64,000 nucleotides of DNA from Flavobacterium aquaticum (GCF_003259835.1 NZ_QLMI01000002.1:124001-188000); one strand, 5' to 3'; positions 35,953 to 45,774 are shown, numbered from the stretch's first letter. A program made the numbers and translations. Notes: generated by a model not told the origin, from the letters alone.

Positions 35953-36636
35953 TTATTTTTTATTAGATTTTAAATATTTTTCATATGGTTTTAAACCTCT
36001 AACTAACATTTCGGTTACACCATTACCTGTTAAAGTAGCCCCAGAAATTGCATCAACTTCACCATCAGCTTTGTTGTCTTTTCCTGAATAACCTTTAACT
36101 ACTTTTAAACCTTGTAAGTTTCCGTTAGCGTCAAAAACACTCTCTCCAATAAAACTTTTTTGGAAATAATCTTGAGTAATTTCACCTCCTAAACCAGGAG
36201 TTTCTGCTTTATGGTCAAATACAATACCATCAACTTTTAAGTTTTCGTCAACCGAAACATAACCCCAGATAGCATCCCATAACCCCATTCCTCTTACCGG
36301 AATAACATAGAATTTTTTACCATCTTTCTCCGCGTTAAAAATTGGGAATTTTCCTTTTTCTTTAGCGATATCAACTGTAAAAGCGTCTTTACTAATTTCT
36401 GTTCCGTTTTCATCAAAAACCACTTCACTAATGATGTGTTTTTTGTATGCTTCTTCAGAAGCGTCTCTTTCTACAGCTACTCCAAACGATTTTAGAATGT
36501 ACTGCATTTTCTCTTTCTTAATGTTTGCCTCTTGATCTGGCTTAAGTGCTGTTGCAGCAAATGCTAATGCAGAAGCTACTAACACTACCATTACAGTCGC
36601 AAACAAAAATGTATATCCGTTACTTTCTCTATTCAT
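35953..36636 (-). CDS. nqrC: Na+-translocating NADH:quinone reductase subunit C
   Basis: 227 residues: one N-terminal membrane helix (about 8-30) and a periplasmic FMN-binding domain. The flavinylation motif [10 protein letters not shown] is at 198-207 with T201 as the probable FMN-carrying threonine, the site used by Apb[18 protein letters not shown] is a second family signature. It is slightly shorter than the E. coli-type relatives because of a compact middle part, with no sign of a deletion in the FMN region. Confidence 0.95.
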   Translation of the reverse strand: MNRESNGYTFLFATVMVVLVASALAFAATALKPDQEANIKKEKMQYILKSFGVAVERDASEEAYKKHIISEVVFDENGTEISKDAFTVDIAKEKGKFPIFNAEKDGKKFYVIPVRGMGLWDAIWGYVSVDENLKVDGIVFDHKAETPGLGGEITQDYFQKSFIGESVFDANGNLQGLKVVKGYSGKDNKADGEVDAISGATLTGNGVTEMLVRGLKPYEKYLKSNKK

Positions 36637-36638
36637 GA

Positions 36639-37802
36639 CTATGCAGATTTTAATTGTTTAGACTTAGCCAATCTTTTCTTTCTCTTAGCAATGTTTCCAT
36701 TTACTACGAAATAATCGATAGTTGGCGCTAAAGTGTTCATTAATAAGATAGCCAACATTACTCCTTCTGGATACGCTGGGTTGAAAACTCTAATTAAAAT
36801 ACTAAAGAATCCTATTAATAAACCGTAGATTATTTTTCCTTTATCGGTTTGAGCCGCAGAAACTGGATCAGTTGCCATGAATACAATACCAAAAGCAAAA
36901 CCTCCAACTACTAAGTGATTGATCCAATCAAAGTTCATTAAAGCAGTTAAACCTACAGCGTTGAACATCATTGCTGTTAAAGCCGCTCCAATTACTCCAG
37001 AAACCATAATTTTCCAACTACCTACTCCTGTTGCAATTAAAATAAATGCACCAATTAAAATAGCTAAAACCGAAGTTTCTCCGATAGAACCTGGAATAAA
37101 TCCTAAGAACATATCCATAGTCGAATACGCTACTTCTTTTCCTTGTGCTAATGAACCTAAAATAGTTTCACCTGACACACCATCAATTGTAGTAGCATCG
37201 CTAACCCAAATTTTATCTCCCGACATAAATGTAGGATAAGCAAAGAATGCAAACGCACGTGCTAATAAAGCAGGGTTGAAAATATTCATTCCAGTTCCTC
37301 CAAAAGCTTCTTTACCAATTACAACTGCAAAAGCAACTGAAATAGCTAACATCCATAAAGGTAAATCAACTGGCATAACCATTGGAATTAGCAAACCAGA
37401 TACTAAATATCCTTCGTTAACTTCGTGACCTCTAAAAATTGCAAAAGCAAATTCGATACCTAATCCTACTGCATACGATACAATAATCATTGGTAACACT
37501 TTCCATAATCCGTGGAAAAATAAATTTGCAAATGACATATCAGAACCTTCAATTTGAATGAAGTGTTGGTAACCTGCATTGTAAATTCCGAATATTAATG
37601 CTGGAATTAAAGCCAAAACCACAGTAATCATGGTTCTCTTCAAATCTACAGCATCTCTAATATGAGCTCCATGCTTTGTAGTATGATTAGGCACATATAA
37701 AAATGTATCCAATGCATTGATAGCAGGTGCGAATTTTTCAAATTTTTGCCCTTTCTCAAAAGGCTTTTTAATTTGGTCTATTTTATCTCTTAAAAACTTC
37801 AT
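36639..37802 (-). CDS. nqrB: Na+-translocating NADH:quinone reductase subunit B
   Basis: 387 residues with about ten membrane helices, the central Na+-translocating subunit that also carries riboflavin and a covalent FMN. The region expected to carry the FMN reads DGVSGET (S210-T213), with Glu212 where the ApbE recognition motif normally has Ala (SGAT); T213 would be the attachment site. GGTGMNIFNPAL and MATDPVSAAQTDKGK are NqrB hallmarks. It begins six bases after nqrA. Confidence 0.95.
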   Translation of the reverse strand: MKFLRDKIDQIKKPFEKGQKFEKFAPAINALDTFLYVPNHTTKHGAHIRDAVDLKRTMITVVLALIPALIFGIYNAGYQHFIQIEGSDMSFANLFFHGLWKVLPMIIVSYAVGLGIEFAFAIFRGHEVNEGYLVSGLLIPMVMPVDLPLWMLAISVAFAVVIGKEAFGGTGMNIFNPALLARAFAFFAYPTFMSGDKIWVSDATTIDGVSGETILGSLAQGKEVAYSTMDMFLGFIPGSIGETSVLAILIGAFILIATGVGSWKIMVSGVIGAALTAMMFNAVGLTALMNFDWINHLVVGGFAFGIVFMATDPVSAAQTDKGKIIYGLLIGFFSILIRVFNPAYPEGVMLAILLMNTLAPTIDYFVVNGNIAKRKKRLAKSKQLKSA

Positions 37803-37807
37803 AGCTA

Positions 37808-39157
37808 TTATCCTACTTCTTTAATCATTAAATCAAGAGCTTCACGAATGATTTGTTGGGCTTCTAATTTAGATGTGTTAGTATAATCAATTAAAGCAAA
37901 ATCTTCTGGAGCTACTTCGTAAATTCCTAAGCTTTCCATTTTATCGATATCACTTGCCAAACAAGCTTTTAATAATTGCATTGGGAAAATATCAAGTGGC
38001 ATAACCGCTTCCATTTCTCCTGTTACAACTAAAGCTCTTTCTTCACCGTTTAAATTGGTGTTAGGCGCATATTTTTTTCCAGGCATTAACCAAGATAATC
38101 CCGTTCTTGATGCACTGTGAACACTTGGCGACGCAAATGGCATCCATCCAAACATTCTATAAACATTTCCTTCAGGAATTACAGTTACCGTATTACTTAG
38201 GAAACCTAAATTTCCATCCATTTTTACTTTAGCACCTGTTAAAACATCTCCAGAAATAACTCTCACGTTATCACTTTCAATTTTTCCAGCAACTAAATCA
38301 GCAATAGCAGCACCCGAAATTACATTGTAGTATTGAGCATCTTTAACTTCAGAACCTACTAAAGCCACAGTTCTTGTAGCATTGAATTTTCCAGTTAAAA
38401 ACAATTCACCAATGATAGCAACATCTTGTGGCGTTACTGTCCAAACTCTCTCACCAGCATTAATTGGTGAAATTTTTGCAATTTGAACTCCAACGTTTCC
38501 AGCTGGATGTGGACCATACACTTGGTGTAAAGAAACTCCTTTAACATCTTTAAAAATTGATTTTCCTTTACCTTTTACAGATAAATGAACTTTTCCTGAT
38601 GTTAATTTTGCTAAAGCATCGATACCAACTTGGAATGCTTCTAATTTGTTTTCTAAAACAAACTCAACATCTGCAGCCAATGGAGCAGTTGCATAAGCTG
38701 AAATAAAAATAGCTTTAGGTGTATCAGCTGAATTAGCAATCACATCATACGGACGCTGATTGATAAATGGCCAACATCCTGAAGCTAACAAATGTGCTTT
38801 TACTTCTTCTGTTGATAAATCATTAGGATTTTTCTTGCTATGCTCAACGAAAACATCTTGAGAATCTGCAGCAATAAGAATCTCTAAAATGACTCTTTTT
38901 TCACCACGCTTGATTTCTTGAATTTTTCCGCTTACAGGAGCAACGAATTTAACTTTCTCATCTGATTTAGAAAAGAAAATTACTTCTCCCGCTTTAACGT
39001 TATCTCCTTCTTTTACTACCATCTTTGGAGTTACTCCGTGAAAGTCAGAAGGTTTAACAGCATAGACTTTCGAGCGAGTTACTTGAGCTACTTTGTGAGC
39101 TGCTTCACCCTTCAACTTAAGGTCTAAACCTTTTTTAATTCGAATGTCTTTTGACAT
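37808..39157 (-). CDS. nqrA: Na+-translocating NADH:quinone reductase subunit A
   Basis: 449 residues, the normal length. The N-terminal barrel-sandwich part contains PSDFHGVTPKMVVKEGDNVKAGEVIF and PVSGKIQEIKRGEKRVIL; GCWPFINQRPYDVIA and VYGPHPAGNVGVQI are NqrA-specific. It is the cytoplasmic membrane-bound subunit linked to quinone reduction. It is the first gene of the operon, preceded by a good -33/-7 promoter. Confidence 0.97.
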   Translation of the reverse strand: MSKDIRIKKGLDLKLKGEAAHKVAQVTRSKVYAVKPSDFHGVTPKMVVKEGDNVKAGEVIFFSKSDEKVKFVAPVSGKIQEIKRGEKRVILEILIAADSQDVFVEHSKKNPNDLSTEEVKAHLLASGCWPFINQRPYDVIANSADTPKAIFISAYATAPLAADVEFVLENKLEAFQVGIDALAKLTSGKVHLSVKGKGKSIFKDVKGVSLHQVYGPHPAGNVGVQIAKISPINAGERVWTVTPQDVAIIGELFLTGKFNATRTVALVGSEVKDAQYYNVISGAAIADLVAGKIESDNVRVISGDVLTGAKVKMDGNLGFLSNTVTVIPEGNVYRMFGWMPFASPSVHSASRTGLSWLMPGKKYAPNTNLNGEERALVVTGEMEAVMPLDIFPMQLLKACLASDIDKMESLGIYEVAPEDFALIDYTNTSKLEAQQIIREALDLMIKEVG

Positions 39158-39200
39158 ATTTTTGAAGATATGATTGTTAAAAAATTTACTATAAAACGTG

Positions 39201-39232
39201 CAAATTTAATCAAATACATAGCACCTTACCAA
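39201..39232 (-). promoter_or_regulatory. Promoter of the nqr operon
   Basis: On the minus strand TTG (39232-39230), a 21-base spacer and TAAATTTG (39208-39201) match the flavobacterial -33/-7 promoter. It leaves a leader of about 37 bases before nqrA. Confidence 0.75.
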
Positions 39233-39351
39233 AAATAAAGACAGAGATTAGGTTTATTTATAATTATTCTAAATTACAAAATACTAATAAATTAACAGTA
39301 ATTACGTTTGTTCCTAAAGATTTACTATTTTTACGTTTTTATAGCTGTAAA

Positions 39352-40599
39352 ATGAATAAAATTGCAACTCTATTTTTACTACTTACTCATTGTTTTATTT
39401 TCTCTCAAGCAGGAATTGAACAAGATCCAACATTTAATATCAAAACAATTTCATTTCGTGTAAATGGAAATAATGTTATTCCATTTTTTAAACTTGGCGA
39501 GACTTTTGAATTGAGTTTCGATGATTTATACGGAGACGAAGCCGACTACTATTACACGATAACACAGTACAACTACGATTGGTCTGCACCTTCAGATTTA
39601 GGAAAAGTAGAATATTTAAACGGAATGGACAATCAGCGCATCATTACTTATGAAAACTCCTTCAATACTTTACAATTGTATTCGCATTACAGACAAGTTT
39701 TCCCAAATAGATTTAATCAAATCACTAAAAGTGGAAATTATTTAATCTCAATTTTAAATGATGAAGGCGAAATCGTATTTTCTAGAAAAATTATAATTTA
39801 CGAAGAACAAGTTGCTGTAGCAATGTTAGTAAGAAGAGCAAGAGACTTCGAAAGCCTTGATGGAAAACAAAACATAGAAATGACCATAAATTACGGTGAC
39901 AAAGTTTTACAAAATCCGATTCAGAACGTAAAAGTTACACTTTTTCAAAACGGAAATTGGAAAAACAGCATTTCAAATGTTAAACCACAATACACATTGG
40001 GCTCTGAGCTAATTTATAGATACAACAAAGAAACACAATTTTGGGGTGGAAACGAAGCGTACAGTATTGACAACAAAATAATTAGAACAACCAACAATAC
40101 CGTTTCACAAGTAACTTCTGGAGATAATATTTACAACACTTATTTATATGTAAACACTCCGCGAAAAAACCACCCTTACACCTATTTTCCTGATATTAAT
40201 GGTAACTTTTTTATTCAGAATGCAAATACTTCAAATTCACAAATAGAAGCCGATTATTCATGGGTTTACTTTGCTTTAAACACACCTAATTTATTAGATA
40301 AAAATATTTATGTAGTTGGAATGTTTAACAATTATGCTTTAACTGATGAATATAAATTAGAATTCGACAAAAATTCTGGTTTATACGAAAAAGCAATTTT
40401 ATTAAAACAAGGATTTACCAATTACCAATACGTTATTACAGATAAATTCGGCAAAATTGATTATGAAAATGCTATTGATGGTAATTTTTTTCAAACCGAA
40501 AACAACTACACCGCAATTGTTTACTACAGAGGAAATAACGATCGATACGACAGAGTAATTGGAATTGCAAACACAAACAGCGAAGTTATCCGAAATTAA
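39352..40599 (+). CDS. DUF5103 family protein, type IX secretion system plug
   Basis: 415 residues with signal peptide (MNKIATLFLLLTHCFIFSQ). The sequence follows the DUF5103 pattern: IKTISFRVNGNNVIPFFKLGE, YYYTITQYNYDWSAPSDLGKVEYLNGM, NRFNQITKSGNYLISILNDEGEIVFSRKI, then a beta-rich C-terminal half with IYVVGMFNNYALTDEYKLEFD. DUF5103 proteins include the plug protein that closes the SprA translocon of the type IX system in Flavobacterium; I infer the same role. It starts a three-gene plus-strand run with DUF3667 and apaG, each separated by two or three bases. Confidence 0.85.
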   Translation: MNKIATLFLLLTHCFIFSQAGIEQDPTFNIKTISFRVNGNNVIPFFKLGETFELSFDDLYGDEADYYYTITQYNYDWSAPSDLGKVEYLNGMDNQRIITYENSFNTLQLYSHYRQVFPNRFNQITKSGNYLISILNDEGEIVFSRKIIIYEEQVAVAMLVRRARDFESLDGKQNIEMTINYGDKVLQNPIQNVKVTLFQNGNWKNSISNVKPQYTLGSELIYRYNKETQFWGGNEAYSIDNKIIRTTNNTVSQVTSGDNIYNTYLYVNTPRKNHPYTYFPDINGNFFIQNANTSNSQIEADYSWVYFALNTPNLLDKNIYVVGMFNNYALTDEYKLEFDKNSGLYEKAILLKQGFTNYQYVITDKFGKIDYENAIDGNFFQTENNYTAIVYYRGNNDRYDRVIGIANTNSEVIRN

Positions 40600-40601
40600 A
40601 A

Positions 40602-41699
40602 ATGAGCAGAAAAGACCTAAAATATAGAGGAACTCAGTGCATCAACTGTGAAACATCGTTAGATATAAGCGAAAAATATTGTCATCATTGTGGCCAATTA
40701 AATTCAACAAAAAAACTTACAATAAGCGATTTTATTGAAGAATTTTTTGCCAATTTTTATGCTTACGATTCTAGATTACGCAATTCAATACTATCTATTT
40801 TTACAAAACCAGGCGTTTTAGCTCGTGAATTTAATGCAGGCAAAAGACATACGTATGCAAATCCGTTTCGATTATTTTTAAGTGTTTCATTAATACTATT
40901 TATAACGTTTAATTTTACCGAAGGAGATAATAGTCCAAACAATATTGATCCTTTAGTTGTTGATAATGAATTAACAGAGAATCAAAAACAAGATTTAAAA
41001 ACACTCGATAGCTTATCTAACAAAGCAATTAGCAAAAATCCTAATGCAGAAGGATTAATAAACAGTCTAAATAGAAAAGAAATCAATCATAGTCGAGATT
41101 CAATTTATACCAAACAATTTATAGACGAAAATATTTCTTCAGGATTCAAACCACTAATCTACACAGCTCTTTCATTTCGAAATTTCAACAGAAAATATCC
41201 AGAAAAAACTACTGAAGAAGCCTTAAAAGAACTAGGACACGAAGTCACTTTTTATACTAAAACTTTATTTAATAAATCTAAACTTTTCAAATCAAACGAT
41301 ATTGAAAGCGAAGTTTTCGATTACTTTTATCAAAAACTTCCTTTCTTTATTTTCCTTTCTTTACCAATACTAACACTCATGTTTTGGCTGGTTTTTTATT
41401 CAAAAAAAATAAATTACACCGAACATTTAGTTTTTGCATACACTTTTTTTACTTTCATCTTTTTATGCATGATGATTTTCAATTTCATTGAATTAATAAG
41501 TGAAGAACTAACTTACTTTGTTTCCGGAGTTTCATTTGCATTTATATTTCCAATTTATTTCTATAAATCTTTAAGAAATTTTTATCAACAAAGCCGTTGG
41601 ATAACTGTTTTAAAATTCTTAATTTTGAATCCGCTATTCTTTTTATTCTTAGGGATTTGCACCCTAATAATGATGTTCATAGGAATAATTCTATTTTAA
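40602..41699 (+). CDS. DUF3667 membrane protein with zinc ribbon (copy 2)
   Basis: 365 residues. Zinc ribbon C13-x2-C16 and C27-x2-C30, then the DUF3667 core (FFANFYAYDSRLRNSILSIFTKPGVLAREFNAGKR is condensed over about 50-85), a polar insert of about 130 residues after the first membrane helix, and four more membrane helices. It is about 100 residues longer than the copy at 27.3 kb because of that insert. It lies two bases after the plug gene and three before apaG. Function unknown. Confidence 0.85.
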   Translation: MSRKDLKYRGTQCINCETSLDISEKYCHHCGQLNSTKKLTISDFIEEFFANFYAYDSRLRNSILSIFTKPGVLAREFNAGKRHTYANPFRLFLSVSLILFITFNFTEGDNSPNNIDPLVVDNELTENQKQDLKTLDSLSNKAISKNPNAEGLINSLNRKEINHSRDSIYTKQFIDENISSGFKPLIYTALSFRNFNRKYPEKTTEEALKELGHEVTFYTKTLFNKSKLFKSNDIESEVFDYFYQKLPFFIFLSLPILTLMFWLVFYSKKINYTEHLVFAYTFFTFIFLCMMIFNFIELISEELTYFVSGVSFAFIFPIYFYKSLRNFYQQSRWITVLKFLILNPLFFLFLGICTLIMMFIGIILF

Positions 41700-41702
41700 C
41701 GT

Positions 41703-42089
41703 ATGGTAAGTCAAATTACAAAAGGCATAAAGATTTCAGTTTTAACTAGTTTTGAAGGAACTTACTTCAAAAACTATAAAATTCACTTTGCCTTTGCGTA
41801 TCATGTTACTATTGAAAATCAAAGTAAAGATTCGGTACAATTAACCACACGTCATTGGGAAATTTACGACGCATTAAACAATGTTGAAGTAGTAGATGGC
41901 GAAGGTGTAATTGGTAAAAAACCAGTAATAAAACCTGGTGAAAGCTACACTTATTCTTCTGGATGCTTGCTTTCTTCACCAATTGGAGCTATGAAAGGCT
42001 ATTTCAACATGGTAAACTTTACCACAACTAGAAGTTTTAGAGTTACCATCCCAACTTTCAAGCTTAGCGCTCCTTTTGCTATCAACTAA
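41703..42089 (+). CDS. apaG: ApaG domain protein
   Basis: 128 residues, the usual length for ApaG, a small beta-sandwich of the fibronectin type III kind. Signatures are VTIENQSKDSVQLTTRHWEIYDA, VDGEGVIGKKPVIKPGESYTYSSGC and GAMKGYFNMVNF. ApaG was named for an effect on cobalt resistance and diadenosine tetraphosphate level in enterobacteria; its molecular role is unproven. It is likely cotranscribed with the two genes before it. Confidence 0.92.
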   Translation: MVSQITKGIKISVLTSFEGTYFKNYKIHFAFAYHVTIENQSKDSVQLTTRHWEIYDALNNVEVVDGEGVIGKKPVIKPGESYTYSSGCLLSSPIGAMKGYFNMVNFTTTRSFRVTIPTFKLSAPFAIN

Positions 42090-42145
42090 ATAACGAACAA
42101 ACTAGCTTCGTAACATTTGTTATCGATAATTCAAAATATACTTTG

Positions 42146-42153
42146 TATTTTTG
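42146..42153 (+). promoter_or_regulatory. Probable -7 element of pruA
   Basis: TATTTTTG fits TAnnTTTG, 63 bases before the ATG, which leaves an untranslated leader of about 57 bases. Confidence 0.5.
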
Positions 42154-42216
42154 TATTCGTTTACGATTATTTCGTAAATCAAAGCACAAAATTGTCTAAT
42201 CTCAAAATACAACACC

Positions 42217-43842
42217 ATGTTAAAAGGATTTTTTAATGTCCCAAAAGCGGTTAACGAACCCGTAAAATCGTACGCTCCAGGTTCTCCTGAAAGAGCAAAA
42301 GTTGCAGAAACATATAAAACCATGTGGAATTCTCAAGTAGAAGTTCCATTATATATAGGTAGTGAAGAAATTAAAACTGGAGATACTAAAAAAATGTCGG
42401 CACCGCATGATCACCAACATATTGTAGGTGTTTATCATCAAGCAGACAAAGCTTTAGTTGAAAAAGCAATCACCGAAGCATTAGAAGCTCGTAAAAAATG
42501 GGCAGCTATGGCGTGGGAAAACAGAGCTGGAATTTTCTTAAAAGCAGCTGAATTATTAGCAGGTCCTTACCGAGCTAAAATCAATGCAGCGACTATGATT
42601 GCTCAATCAAAAACAATTCACCAAGCAGAAATTGATTCAGCTTGTGAGTTGATTGACTTCTTACGTTACAACGTAGAATTCATGACAAAAATATACGCAG
42701 ACCAGCCAGCATCAACATCAGACATGTGGAACCGTGTTGAATACAGACCATTAGAAGGTTTTGTATATGCAATTACACCTTTCAACTTTACAGCTATCGC
42801 AGGAAATTTACCTTCAAGTGCTGCATTAATGGGGAATGTTGTGGTTTGGAAACCAGCTGCAACACAAGTATATTCTGCTAATATAATCATGCAAGTTTTC
42901 AAAGAAGCAGGTCTACCAGATGGCGTTATCAATATGGTTATGGGTGATTCTGGAATGGTTTCTGACGTAGTTTTATCTAGTCCACATTTAGCGGGAGTTC
43001 ACTTTACAGGTTCGACTGGTGTTTTCAATGACATTTGGAAAACTATCGGAAACAACATCGCTACTTACAAAACATATCCAAGAATCGTTGGAGAAACAGG
43101 TGGAAAAGATTTCATCATCGCTCATCCATCAGCTAATCCAACTCAAGTTGCTGTAGGAATTGCTCGTGGTGCTTTTGAATTCCAAGGACAAAAATGTAGT
43201 GCCGCATCACGTGTTTATATTCCACAAAGTTTATGGCCAGCTGTTCAAGCAAAATTAGAAGCGGATTTGAAATCTATGAAAATGGGTTCACCAGAAGATA
43301 TGAGTAATTTTATTACAGCAGTTATTTCAGAAGCTTCATTCGATAAATTAGCGCGTTACATTGACCAAGCTAAAAACGATAGCGATGCGGAAATAATCAT
43401 GGGTGGAAATTATGATAAATCAAAAGGTTATTTCATCGAGCCAACAGTTATCTTAACTACAAATCCAAAATACAACACGATGTGTACCGAATTATTCGGA
43501 CCTGTAGTTACCATTTATATTTACGAAGATGCAAAATGGTCTGAAACATTAAAATTAGTAGACGAAACTTCAGAATACGCTTTAACTGGTGCGGTATTTA
43601 GCCAATGTCGTTATGCTGTGGAAGAAGCGACGGTTGCATTACAAAATGCAGCAGGAAACTTCTACATCAACGACAAACCAACAGGTGCTGTTGTAGGAAT
43701 GCAACCATTTGGAGGAGCAAGAGGTTCTGGAACTAACGATAAAGCAGGTTCTTCACAAAACTTATTGCGTTGGGCTTCTGTTAGAACCATCAAAGAAACT
43801 TTCGTAACACCAGAAGATTATAAATATCCGTTTTTAGGTTAA
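42217..43842 (+). CDS. pruA: 1-pyrroline-5-carboxylate dehydrogenase
   Basis: 541 residues, the length of the mitochondrial-type P5C dehydrogenase, oxidising glutamate semialdehyde to glutamate with NAD+ in proline breakdown. The nucleophile is C327 in FEFQGQKCSAASRVY; the NAD-binding and catalytic-Glu stretch is GETGGKDF; FTGSTGVFNDIWKTI is another aldehyde dehydrogenase motif. No proline dehydrogenase is fused or adjacent, so the partner must be elsewhere. It is transcribed alone. Confidence 0.95.
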   Translation: MLKGFFNVPKAVNEPVKSYAPGSPERAKVAETYKTMWNSQVEVPLYIGSEEIKTGDTKKMSAPHDHQHIVGVYHQADKALVEKAITEALEARKKWAAMAWENRAGIFLKAAELLAGPYRAKINAATMIAQSKTIHQAEIDSACELIDFLRYNVEFMTKIYADQPASTSDMWNRVEYRPLEGFVYAITPFNFTAIAGNLPSSAALMGNVVVWKPAATQVYSANIIMQVFKEAGLPDGVINMVMGDSGMVSDVVLSSPHLAGVHFTGSTGVFNDIWKTIGNNIATYKTYPRIVGETGGKDFIIAHPSANPTQVAVGIARGAFEFQGQKCSAASRVYIPQSLWPAVQAKLEADLKSMKMGSPEDMSNFITAVISEASFDKLARYIDQAKNDSDAEIIMGGNYDKSKGYFIEPTVILTTNPKYNTMCTELFGPVVTIYIYEDAKWSETLKLVDETSEYALTGAVFSQCRYAVEEATVALQNAAGNFYINDKPTGAVVGMQPFGGARGSGTNDKAGSSQNLLRWASVRTIKETFVTPEDYKYPFLG

Positions 43843-43865
43843 TCCGAAATACGAAGTAGAAATAA

Positions 43866-43897
43866 AAAACCCGATTTTCAATTGAGAATCGGGTTTT
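43866..43897 (+). terminator. Terminator between pruA and rsmG, bidirectional
   Basis: An 11-bp stem AAAACCCGATT (43866-43876) with 43887-43897, 10-base loop, A run left and TTTT on the right. Confidence 0.88.
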
Positions 43898-43905
43898 GTG
43901 TTTTA

Positions 43906-43936
43906 TAGCTAGTCACTAATTACTTTTCACTAATCA
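43906..43936. repeat. Short intergenic repeat of the AGTNA type
   Basis: Contains AGTCACTAAT and TTCACTAATCACTA, made of repeated AGTGA/TCACT units. It resembles the unit at 51.2 kb. It lies just after the rsmG stop on the minus strand. Similarity is partial. Confidence 0.4.
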
Positions 43937-44566
43937 CTACTTCTTATACTTCAACGGTAAATGAACCACTTTCTTAGTTTCAAAAAACTCATCTGAAAAG
44001 AAATCCGATAAATTATATTGCGTTGCTTTTGGAAAATCCTTTAATTCTTCGGTTAAATCACCACCTTTTAAATATAAAATTCCGTTGGCTAATTCGTGAT
44101 TTTGTTTTTTAGCCACTTTATCATCAACCCATTTTACAAAATCAGGCATATTGGTTACAGCACGACTTACGATAAAATCAAATTCTTGTTTGACTAATTC
44201 GGCACGTTTTTGTTCGGCTTTTACATTTTTTAATCCTAAACCTGCTGCAACTTCATTTACCACTTTGATTTTCTTGGCAATAACATCAATCAAATAAAAA
44301 TCAACTTCTGGAAATAAAATCGCTAATGGAATTCCAGGAAAACCACCACCAGTTCCCACATCCATAATTTTAGAACCTGGGCGTAACTCGATAATTTTTG
44401 CAATTCCTAAGGAATGCAAAACGTGACGTGTATGTAATTCGTCGATATCCTTTCGTGAAATCACATTAATTTTGGCATTCCAATCTTCGTATAACCCTTG
44501 CAATTTTTGAAACTGAAGTATTTGATTATCAGATAAATCAGGAAATTGCTTTAAAATCTCTTCCAT
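43937..44566 (-). CDS. rsmG: 16S rRNA (guanine527-N7)-methyltransferase
   Basis: 209 residues, the usual RsmG length. The SAM-binding loop is MDVGTGGGFPGIPLAI at about 69-84; the N-terminal NVISRKDIDELHTRHVLHSLGI is the RsmG-specific block; FDFIVSRAVTNMPDFVKWV holds the conserved SRA motif. It methylates G527 of 16S rRNA. Loss of RsmG gives low-level streptomycin resistance in other bacteria. It is transcribed alone and faces pruA. Confidence 0.96.
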   Translation of the reverse strand: MEEILKQFPDLSDNQILQFQKLQGLYEDWNAKINVISRKDIDELHTRHVLHSLGIAKIIELRPGSKIMDVGTGGGFPGIPLAILFPEVDFYLIDVIAKKIKVVNEVAAGLGLKNVKAEQKRAELVKQEFDFIVSRAVTNMPDFVKWVDDKVAKKQNHELANGILYLKGGDLTEELKDFPKATQYNLSDFFSDEFFETKKVVHLPLKYKK

Positions 44567-44644
44567 TAGTTAAATTTTACACAAAAATACGCTTTTTGGT
44601 GAATAAAAAATGAGGAATATCATAAATGAAAAAATTATAATATT

Positions 44645-44652
44645 TATCTTTG
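44645..44652 (+). promoter_or_regulatory. Probable -7 element of the desaturase gene
   Basis: TATCTTTG fits TAnnTTTG and lies 22 bases before the ATG chosen for the desaturase, supporting that start. Confidence 0.6.
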
Positions 44653-44674
44653 ACGAAATTTGAATACAAAATTT

Positions 44675-45769
44675 ATGAGTACTACAACCCCGATTTTCTC
44701 AAAAGAAGATAATCTGAAGTTTTTCAGAACATTAAATAAAAGAGTAAACGATTATTTCAAAGAAAATAAAATTGACAAAACAGGAAACTGGAAATTGCAC
44801 TTGAAAACCATTGTAATGTTCGGTCTTTTCCTAACGCCTTACTTCTTCCTATTAGCTATGGATATGCCGTTTTGGGTATATTTATTATTAAACGTAGTAA
44901 TCGGAATTGGAATGGCCGGCGTAGGGATGAACGTAATGCACGATGGTAATCATGGTGCTTATTCTACTAAATCTTGGGTAAACAAATTAATGGGCGGAAG
45001 TATCTACATCTTAGCCGGAAATGTTTACAACTGGCAAGTACAACACAACGTTTTACACCACACCTACACCAACATTATTGGTCACGATGAAGATTTAGAA
45101 GCAGGAAGAATTTTACGTTTTTCTAAAACGGCTAAATGGTACAGTCACCACAGATTCCAACATTATTATTCTGTTTTCTTATACGGATTATTAACATTCA
45201 ACTGGGCAATCACAACAGATTTCTTACAGATGAAACGTTACTTAAAAAGAAACTTATCGTATGGTGAATTTAAAAAACCAACCATTCTTTGGACAACTTT
45301 AATTATCACTAAAACGATTTACTTCTCAATTTGGTTAGTATTACCTATGATTTTAGGAATTACATGGTGGAAAGTACTTTTAGGATTTGTTGTAATGCAT
45401 TATACAGCTGGTTTAATCTTGAGTGTAGTATTCCAATTAGCTCATGTAGTTGAAGATACTATAAATCCAATGCCAGATGACAATGGAGAAATCGAAAACA
45501 CTTGGGCAATTCACCAATTATTTACAACTGCTAACTTCGCACCAAAAAACTGGATTGTGAATTATTATACAGGTGGATTAAATCACCAAATTGAACACCA
45601 TATTTTCCCAAACATAAGTCACATTCATTACAATAAAATTGCTGAAATTGTAAAACAAACGGCAGCTGAGTGTAACTTACCGTATCACGAGTTCAAAACG
45701 ACTCGATCGGCCATCGCCTCTCATTTCAAACATTTGAGAGAACTAGGAAGAAAACCACAATTAGCATAA
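44675..45769 (+). CDS. Membrane fatty acid desaturase
   Basis: 364 residues from the ATG giving MSTTTPIF; a TTG five codons earlier is less likely. Three histidine boxes are present: H89-x3-H93 (HDGNH), H124-x2-H127-H128 (HNVLHH) and H304-x3-H308-H309 (HQIEHH), the di-iron ligands of the front-end or acyl-lipid desaturase class. Four membrane helices flank them. HQIEHHIFPNISHIHY resembles linoleoyl-CoA (delta-6-like) desaturases. It adds a double bond to membrane lipid acyl chains; there is no fused cytochrome b5 domain. A palindrome-derived terminator follows. Confidence 0.92.
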   Translation: MSTTTPIFSKEDNLKFFRTLNKRVNDYFKENKIDKTGNWKLHLKTIVMFGLFLTPYFFLLAMDMPFWVYLLLNVVIGIGMAGVGMNVMHDGNHGAYSTKSWVNKLMGGSIYILAGNVYNWQVQHNVLHHTYTNIIGHDEDLEAGRILRFSKTAKWYSHHRFQHYYSVFLYGLLTFNWAITTDFLQMKRYLKRNLSYGEFKKPTILWTTLIITKTIYFSIWLVLPMILGITWWKVLLGFVVMHYTAGLILSVVFQLAHVVEDTINPMPDDNGEIENTWAIHQLFTTANFAPKNWIVNYYTGGLNHQIEHHIFPNISHIHYNKIAEIVKQTAAECNLPYHEFKTTRSAIASHFKHLRELGRKPQLA

Positions 45770-45774
45770 TAAAG

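Noticed and set aside
42090..42216. Riboswitch in the pruA leader
   Set aside because: The leader is about 57 bases from the proposed start, A/T-rich, with no conserved riboswitch core recognisable.
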